Program-made: the position numbers and the translations under genes
Origin: Branchiostoma floridae
Lineage: Eukaryota > Chordata > Leptocardii > Amphioxiformes > Branchiostomatidae
DNA length: 50,984 bases
Reading direction: 5' to 3'
Assembly: GCF_000003815.2 (NCBI RefSeq)
Contig: NC_049984.1
Coordinates: forward strand, 20,331,612-20,382,595
Notes under the pieces: model-generated
Seen by the model: only the letters and a program-made list of their open reading frames with translations
Database searches by the model: none
What the model was told of the DNA's origin: nothing
Shown: one piece after another, positions 45,001 to 50,984 of the stretch
How positions within the stretch are numbered: the first letter of the stretch is position 1
Layout: each line of letters starts with the position of its first letter

Positions 45001-47663
45001 TGGTGCCTCTCAGGTTGTGACATCTTGAAAATGCAGCCACCTAATATGCGTAGTTTACAAGTTAATGTACAAATATTTCAGTAGAAATGTAACAAATTCG
45101 ATGACTCGTCCTTCGATACAAGTCCTCATGACTTCGTGGCTTCCTGTCTTGCCCATTTCTTTGTCTCCATTCGTCTTTTAAAGTTGAATCCATGAGCACG
45201 GCACAAGGCGTAACGGAAAGCGACGCTGGCATAAAACAATTGACTAATCAAACTAATGGACAATGACTTATATGGGTTGAGATGAGACCAACTTTACTTA
45301 AGTCTTAAAAAAAGTTTTTAATGAGGTCAACATATAAAAGGTGCAGACACGGTTTCTTAGCATAACAATAGCAAGAGAACAAAGGAGTGAAATTTCTGAC
45401 CATGGACAGTGGTCCCACGTTGTAGAAATTAAAAAAATTCTGGTTCACAATTCTTGATTTTTACTGGTTTCTAGACAAAAGTGCTATGTAGGGGTGGGCA
45501 CCAGTACCGGTACTGAACCGCTTTTTCTTGTTGGACCAGTCTGGAAAACCGGACCTGAAAAAATCAGCGGGTTTTGGACCAGTTAGGAAATGAACTTCAT
45601 GTATTTTGGGGCTTACCGTCCCAAGGAAATAAGAAAGTAGGAGGCAGGGGACAGGTGATGATCATTTTTAGTATCCAACTTAGTCTAACATAACAGAGGC
45701 AGTTAGTGTTGTTTACATGATGATGATATGATTTTAAAATGCCATAAGAAATCGTATACTCCATGAAACAACTTCTTTTGTCGCGAAATGGGCTATTGTT
45801 TTGAGTATTGCCCATTCACAAGTTGTCATAGACAATTAGGTCCAGGTTCAGGTCCGGACCTGGACCTGAATTTTCTGTACCGGTACCCACCCCTAGTGCT
45901 ATGCAATGTGGTGCTAATGACTTCATCAATCACACACACACACGCACACATATCACACACATGCGCACTTGCGCCACAAACACAAATATCACACACATGT
46001 ATACATTCACCACACACACACACACACACACATTCGCCACACACACATACATATGCCTACACATAATCATACATACACATGCACACACACAAACATTCAT
46101 CACACATACACACATCCTTATAGTTATACACATACACATACATACACTCACACATACATTCATCCATCACACACATGCACATACACATTCATCACACATA
46201 TACAAACATACTCTTATTCACCACGTATACACATTCATCAGGCACACATACATGCATTCATCTCACATACACATACACATACATTCATCACACAAAAATA
46301 TGTACTAGACATAGACACATTGACACAAATGCACACACACACACACATACACACACACACATTCACACACACACATACACGCACACACATACACACGCAC
46401 ACACATAAACTCAGCACAAAAAGTTTGGAATACTAACTTCGGTTGATCATATTTCCGTTATTTCTGCATCAATTTTAATGTATCATATATCAATAGAAAG
46501 CTTGTGTGATTTCCTTTCCAATGGTATCAAACTCATTATCATTGTTGTAAACTCATGGAACAAGCACCAGGCCTGCTTACGTGAGTGGGTCACCAAAAAA
46601 AAGTGCCACCAAATATCCGTTTCGTCCGGCTGGTATGGCCGCGGATGACAATGATTCAATCAATCCTTTTTTCAAGTAATCCTTGGTATACAGAACATCC
46701 AAATTTATTTTTAGCACATCTGAAGAGAGTAATTTTTTTGTGAGTGTACAGTAGGTCGCAAAAATAAAGTGTCCAAATCACCCTACTAAAATCAAAGAGT
46801 GCATTCAATTCATTTTCTTCCATCGTTATTGATTTGGGAATGAAGGCAAGTTGAATAAACAGGACATGTTAATTAAAGTCACTGTTACTCTTTATTCAAG
46901 TTAACAATTTGAACCAAGAGGTGTTCAATCGAGTGCTTAAGCCATAAGCCGTAGGAAGGCTATTCCATCCTAAGACTGTGACTGTATTCCGGCATTGCAT
47001 GCATCCTGCAATGGTCCTTGCTCTGTGTGGATGGGTTTTGTGATGGCATTTGGTCCAATATTGAATATGTAGGATATTGTGACTGGATGAAGGATGGTGT
47101 CCCTATATCTCACCACACTGAGGTTGCCTGGAATGATGACAAGTCTTGTTTCCCTACGGCGGTTATACCTCCCCACACCATGACGCTGCCTCCACCACCA
47201 AACACTGAAAGTTTAAAACTCTTGCCGAGTCAGCGTGCGATTCATCTTGCCCCCTCCACGCTTTGATTCAGCCATCCAACTACCAAAAGAGGCAGATAAA
47301 CTCTACTCAAATGTGCTAAAGCAAACTTGTATGTTCTTTATACCAAACGTGACGTGAAAAAAAGGATTGATTGAATCCCTGACACACCCGCCAATACCTA
47401 CAGGACAATACAGCATTGAACACAAAAAAGGGAAATTTGGGCACTTTTTTTTGGTTACCCAATTAATATGTAAGCAGACCTGGTGCTCGTTTCATGAGTT
47501 TACAATCATAATAAGTTTGATACCATTGAAAAGCAAACCACACAAGCTTTTAATTGCTATATAATAGTTTGAAATTGATGAAGAAACATAAGAAATATTC
47601 CATACTTTTTGTGCCAAGTTAAAATATATATACACACACATACACACACACACACACACACAT

Positions 47664-47696
<33 letters not shown>

Positions 47697-50612
47697 AACA
47701 CACACACACACACGTACGAGAGCACATACAGAGACTCAAGTACACACAAACTTGGAATACTTATGTAAATACACTTAGGCCACACAAATTTAATTGTTGG
47801 TTCTTTAAATCGCCACTCCTATTTTTCCCAATTTGAAAATAAAATTAGCGACAACTCCATCTCCCGAATAAGTGTACTGGTACATTTACCAGTACATTCA
47901 TTTTTCAATTGTCCAATATTCACCAAAATTCAAATTTATAGACAACAGTAATATTATTCTTAGGTGAGGGAAAAGGGAAGAAACTTAGACAATTGAGCAG
48001 TGACCTGAAGTGTATGGGTCAATTAGCTCTACTGAAAGTAGGGTACCCTTTTCCAGTGCAAATTTCACAATCTATGGAGGGTTTTAGATGGTTTTCAACA
48101 AAAAGAATATATGCAAGAGATAGTTTTTTGCAACTCCAGAACTGGTTCCAGATGTTTTTTTTTTTAACTGAACTTAAACAGTCTGATATTAGTCCAGTTC
48201 CAGTCCGGTGTACAATGCACTAATCTACTTGGCAAGACTTGGTTTGCCCAATACTACACAGTTGTAATGTGCAAAACCTAACCAGTTGCTGTTCCCCGGT
48301 GCAGGAATTCTACGAGCATACAGAACTCCTGTGGAAGGATGGCGGCGTGCAGGCCTGCTACGAGAGGTCCAATGAGTATCAGCTCATCGACTGTGCACAG
48401 TAGTAAGTATGATACAGATGTTTAGATTATGTCACTCCAAATATTTCTAACCCCCCCCCCAAATAAAGGTATTGGTAACTAACAATTTATTTTCAAAATT
48501 TTGTTTTTAAGTTAAAACTGTGCAATGCAAATATGTGAGTCCTAAACTATGCACTTAAATTTTATGTACAACATTTCTAGTGTTTCGAAAAGGAAACATT
48601 TCAGGGAGAAAAAGTGTTGATCCGAGTTGTAACGGGGTTACCAGTGGTCAGATCCCCGGCTACCAAGAACCGCGGTTGATTTTTACTTGCGTTTTAGAGG
48701 GTTCAAAAATCCACATTTCTCTGGGGGAGCATGCCTCCCGAACCCCCCTAGAATGCGCTTGCTACCCCCTCCCCATATTTTTGGATGCAGTCATCTCATG
48801 GACCTTGCGGGAACACTGCACAGAACATGGACAGCAGTTTTTATCATAACCTGGCAACAAAGCAAATATGAAACCGATCTATCTAGCTTGTTTTTGTTAT
48901 CAATTCACAGACATACAAAAGCTGCAAAGGTAATGAAGATACAAAGGCAATTCTCAATCTCTTCCAGATCAAGTCAATGTCGTTAGACGAGATAAGAATT
49001 TAGACAAAATAGAAATTTAACAAAAGTTGCAACAGGACTTTTTTGTTTGAGGACATAAACACTACAATTTAGTACAAACATAAATTAGCAAATTTCAGGA
49101 ATGGGTGATATCAGGAAGTCTCAGCAACCATGCTAATAGAGGCCATATTATATCATGTTTCACTGCACCACCCGGCAACTTGTGCCAGCATTGCAGCATG
49201 AAGTGTGGTGGTCATGGATTGATATTTCTCTAGTGAAAGCCTATACACCAATAACTTACAGATAAAGACTTACATTTTTTCCTGCCACAAAATTTGTGTT
49301 GTTGATTTATATCTTGGTTTGATGGTGTTGATGGAAATCTGTGCTACAAGCAGACCCAGGTCTGTTGGCACTCCATCTCTGTGAGGAAAGTAGTGAATAA
49401 TCAGCATGAAGAAGCTGTCTAGAATCTGGGATTTGCTGATAAAAAAATGCAAATAAACTTTTTGAAACATTTTGTTCATTTCAAAGCAAACTTCGTTTTT
49501 GACGAGGAAAACTGTTGCACAACCATTTTCTGTAGACTCTGTCGATGTAGACATCTTGGGCAACAATAGTCGCACAATTATGTAACTGTTGTAGAGCTAA
49601 AGCAGACCTAAGACTTCCTTATTGAAATACTTTTGGAAAGCACTCAGCCATGTCGGGTGTAGCATTGCCAGAAAAGTGTATGCAAAGTCTGATGAGAATG
49701 CAGGTCTTAAGCCTGGAATGGAAACCCAATAAAGTAGGTACCTTCAGTAGTTGATAAAAGAGCAGCCTGTCCCTCTACAACACTGTAGTGTACTAATGAC
49801 TCTGTTCTGTGTGTTTCAGTTTCCTGGATAGGGTCCATGTAGTCAAGCAGCCAGACTATGAACCAACAGATCAGGTCAGTGCTTCTGGCTCCATCCACAT
49901 GTACCATGTACTCCCTTGGGGTTTGACCATGTTCTATAGCATGTTACCAAATAGCAACAGTGATAATTGCTATGTGGCAAACAGAAATGCTGATTTGCAG
50001 AATAAGGTTGTTTTTTTTATTTCACGCTCGCATCAGTTTTGTGATTCACAGAGGATGTCATCTATATAATCAAATCAACATCGCCTTATTGTGGAGTAGT
50101 CCTGTTTTTTTAATAGTGATTTTGGAAGTCCATAGTTGAATTGGAAAAGAATTGTGAATTCGGCATTTCATCACAAATGTTGCCTTTCTTTTTCAGATAA
50201 TGTTTTTGTTATCATTTTTATTGATTTCCTTCCTAATCCATTTACCAGACTGCTCATCTTCCTTGTCTTCATCAACAAGCATTTTAATTACATGACAAGA
50301 TGAATGGAGAAAAGATGGGAGGAGAAATAGTCAATAGTTACTCCCAAATGCTAACTTTTTCAGATTCACAAATGTGCCAATTGTAGTCAGTTGTATGTAG
50401 AAATTTGTTTTTTGTGGTATGCACCATAACTTTGTCCTTCTCTTTGGAACATAAGAAACATACATGGAAGGGGAAATGTGCCATTTTGCCATCCTGTTTA
50501 TGCTTTTTCGCCACTAATTGGAGCATTCTCTCCTGCAGGACATTCTACGGTGTCGTGTGTTAACGTCGGGTATCTTTGAAACCAAGTTTGAAGTAAATGA
50601 TGTTAAGTTTCA
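39009..50612 (+). CDS. GNAS: Guanine nucleotide-binding protein G(s) subunit alpha, 5' seven exons; 3' end outside the window
   Basis: Gs alpha couples receptors to adenylyl cyclase at the plasma membrane. Exons: 39009-39147, 39262-39334, 39489-39543, 39693-39812, 48305-48402, 49820-49874, 50539-50612, phases 1,2,0,0,2,0,2, encoding 204 residues plus 2 nt. The protein starts MGC, giving a lipid-modified Gly2/Cys3 N terminus. [16 protein letters not shown] leads into the P-loop GAGESGKS at 47-54. The helical domain carries [20 protein letters not shown]. Exon 7 has RCRVLTSG, with Arg186 and Thr189 matching the switch I arginine (human Arg201 in the long form, Arg187 in the short form) and its threonine. 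Switch II and the Ras-like C-terminal half are missing because the gene leaves the window. The linker after the P-loop helix lacks the 15-residue human exon 3. Intron 4 is 8.5 kb and full of repeats. A Golf alpha (GNAL) origin is excluded only by lancelets having one pre-duplication gene. Confidence 0.95.
42683..43302. mobile_element. AT-rich inverted-repeat element with GTGCGTTAAAAAT subrepeats, GNAS intron 4
   Basis: The left end carries GTGCGCGTTAAAAATTTGTG and ACTTGTGCATTAAAATCTGC. The right end inverted carries TGCGTTAAAAATCTGCGCG and CTGCACATTAAAAAATTTG. About 620 bp, no ORF of note, target duplication not resolved. Confidence 0.5.
43996..44443. other. Assembly gap (448 N) in GNAS intron 4
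   Basis: N run. No exon is expected here because GNAS exons 4 and 5 join in phase without it. Confidence 0.9.
44733..44936. mobile_element. hAT-type element (family B, copy 5), right half only, GNAS intron 4
   Basis: It contains CCAGTGGGAGTGGGATAAT, ATTCCTTTGTAGCAGAATGG and GTTCAGATCCAGACC, and ends in CCGGTACCCAGCC, corresponding to the right half of the other family B copies. The left end is missing. Confidence 0.6.
45489..45895. mobile_element. Non-autonomous hAT-type element (family B, copy 4) with 8-bp target duplication
   Basis: Ends are TAGGGGTGGGCACC...GGTACCCACCCCTA, 407 bp, flanked by identical 8-bp GTGCTATG (45481-45488 and 45896-45903). The TAGGGGTGGG terminus and 8-bp duplication fit the hAT superfamily (Charlie-like ends). 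The interior carries repeated GGTCCAGGTTCAGGTCCGG and no coding capacity. This is the best-preserved copy of the family in the window. Confidence 0.85.
45930..46408. repeat. CA-rich compound microsatellite, about 480 bp, GNAS intron 4
   Basis: CA repeats broken by CATTCATCACACA and TATACACAT variants. Apparent frames rich in His/Thr are artefacts of composition. It directly adjoins the left end of the Tc1-like element. Confidence 0.93.
46406..47621 (-). mobile_element. Decayed Tc1/mariner-like element with about 200-bp inverted repeats, GNAS intron 4
   Basis: The ends read CAGCACAAAAAGTTTGGAATA (left, about 46411) and the inverse of GGCACAAAAAGTATGGAAT (right, to about 47616). Similarity continues about 200 bp inward as inverted repeats, through shared AACTCATG(A)AACGAGCACCAGG-type sequence. 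The minus strand between them encodes [12 protein letters not shown] and, after a frame change, [23 protein letters not shown], matching the core of Tc1-type transposases. The interior is only about 0.8 kb and frameshifted, so the element cannot encode a full transposase. TA dinucleotides border both ends. CA repeats adjoin on both sides. Confidence 0.75.
47629..47716. repeat. (CA)n microsatellite at the right edge of the Tc1-like element
   Basis: CA repeats with TATACACA interruptions beginning 8 bp after the Tc1-like right end. Likely the other half of the 45930-46408 tract. Confidence 0.92.
50005..50090. mobile_element. Right terminus of a family A element, GNAS intron 6
   Basis: CACGCTCGCATCAGTTTTG, AGAGGATGTCATCTATATAA and CAAATCAACATCGCCTTA match the right end of the other family A copies. 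No left end is present. Confidence 0.6.
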
Positions 50613-50984
50613 GTAAGTACAGCATCATTATCCTTCATTCTACCTTGGCTTTTATATCTTGTATGGTATCTACTTAGCTGTAGATTAGTACATGTGTATT
50701 CTACAAGAAAGTCAGTATCATATTCAATATTGGAGTAGATTTATGTACCATATCTTCTGAAATAAAGTACACACCTCAATTACAATATGCACCACTGATT
50801 TGGGGCCAGTCTCAGACAGATCTGTGGGACTCAAAGGTAAAATGTAAAACTCTTGCACCCCTTCTCAACCAATTTTGAACAGACCCTGAACTGGATGAAT
50901 TTATTATGTTTTCCCCAGTCTATTGTGCATAAAACCAACTGTCATTGTCTCTACAAAGTCATGATTGCCTGTGCAACTTATAGA

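Noticed and set aside
45826-46436. His/Thr- or Cys/Val-rich open frames
   Set aside because: They come from CA/TG microsatellite composition.

Overview
The window is intron-rich animal nuclear DNA, most likely from a lancelet (Branchiostoma). This is an inference. It rests on chordate-type protein sequences, GT-AG introns, a very dense load of short inverted-repeat transposons, and tRNA-derived SINEs of a kind I associate with amphioxus. Five runs of N interrupt the sequence. No ribosomal RNA gene, intact tRNA gene or CRISPR array was seen.

Four protein genes can be assembled exon by exon with matching splice phases. (1) BBS4 is on the minus strand, 18537 down to 3540: 14 exons, 559 residues, a TPR subunit of the BBSome cilium-trafficking coat. 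(2) NEURL2 is on the minus strand, 22062 to 20479: two coding exons, 286 residues, a Neuralized-repeat plus SOCS-box ubiquitin ligase adaptor. (3) UBE2C is on the plus strand, 24445-29427: the APC/C ubiquitin-conjugating enzyme. The exon start carrying its catalytic cysteine lies in an assembly gap. (4) GNAS (Gs alpha) is on the plus strand from 39009: seven exons to 50612, then it runs off the right edge. NEURL2 and UBE2C are head to head. Their human orthologues lie close together on 20q13.12 and GNAS on 20q13.32, so the order looks like a remnant of ancient linkage.

Layout: 1-3.5 kb is repeat-rich 3' flank of BBS4. 3.5-18.5 kb is BBS4, whose introns hold a 16-copy minisatellite carrying splice acceptors, a GACACACTATA array, an 89-bp hairpin array, a 29-bp array of 12 copies and several nested transposons. 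18.5-24.4 kb holds NEURL2, a LINE scrap and a complete 438-bp miniature LTR element. 24.4-29.4 kb is UBE2C, with two CCAAT boxes and a CHR element upstream. 29.4-39 kb has no recognised host gene, only transposon remnants. 39-51 kb is GNAS, whose 8.5-kb intron 4 contains a hAT-type element, a decayed Tc1 element and long CA repeats.

The most noteworthy items are the miniature LTR retroelement whose 167-bp LTRs carry a tRNA-like Pol III promoter module; the BBS4 array that repeats the exon 12 3' splice site; four TAGCC...GGCTA elements with 9-bp target duplications; and a nested hAT-in-Harbinger-like composite present twice, with an empty-site relative in the same window.
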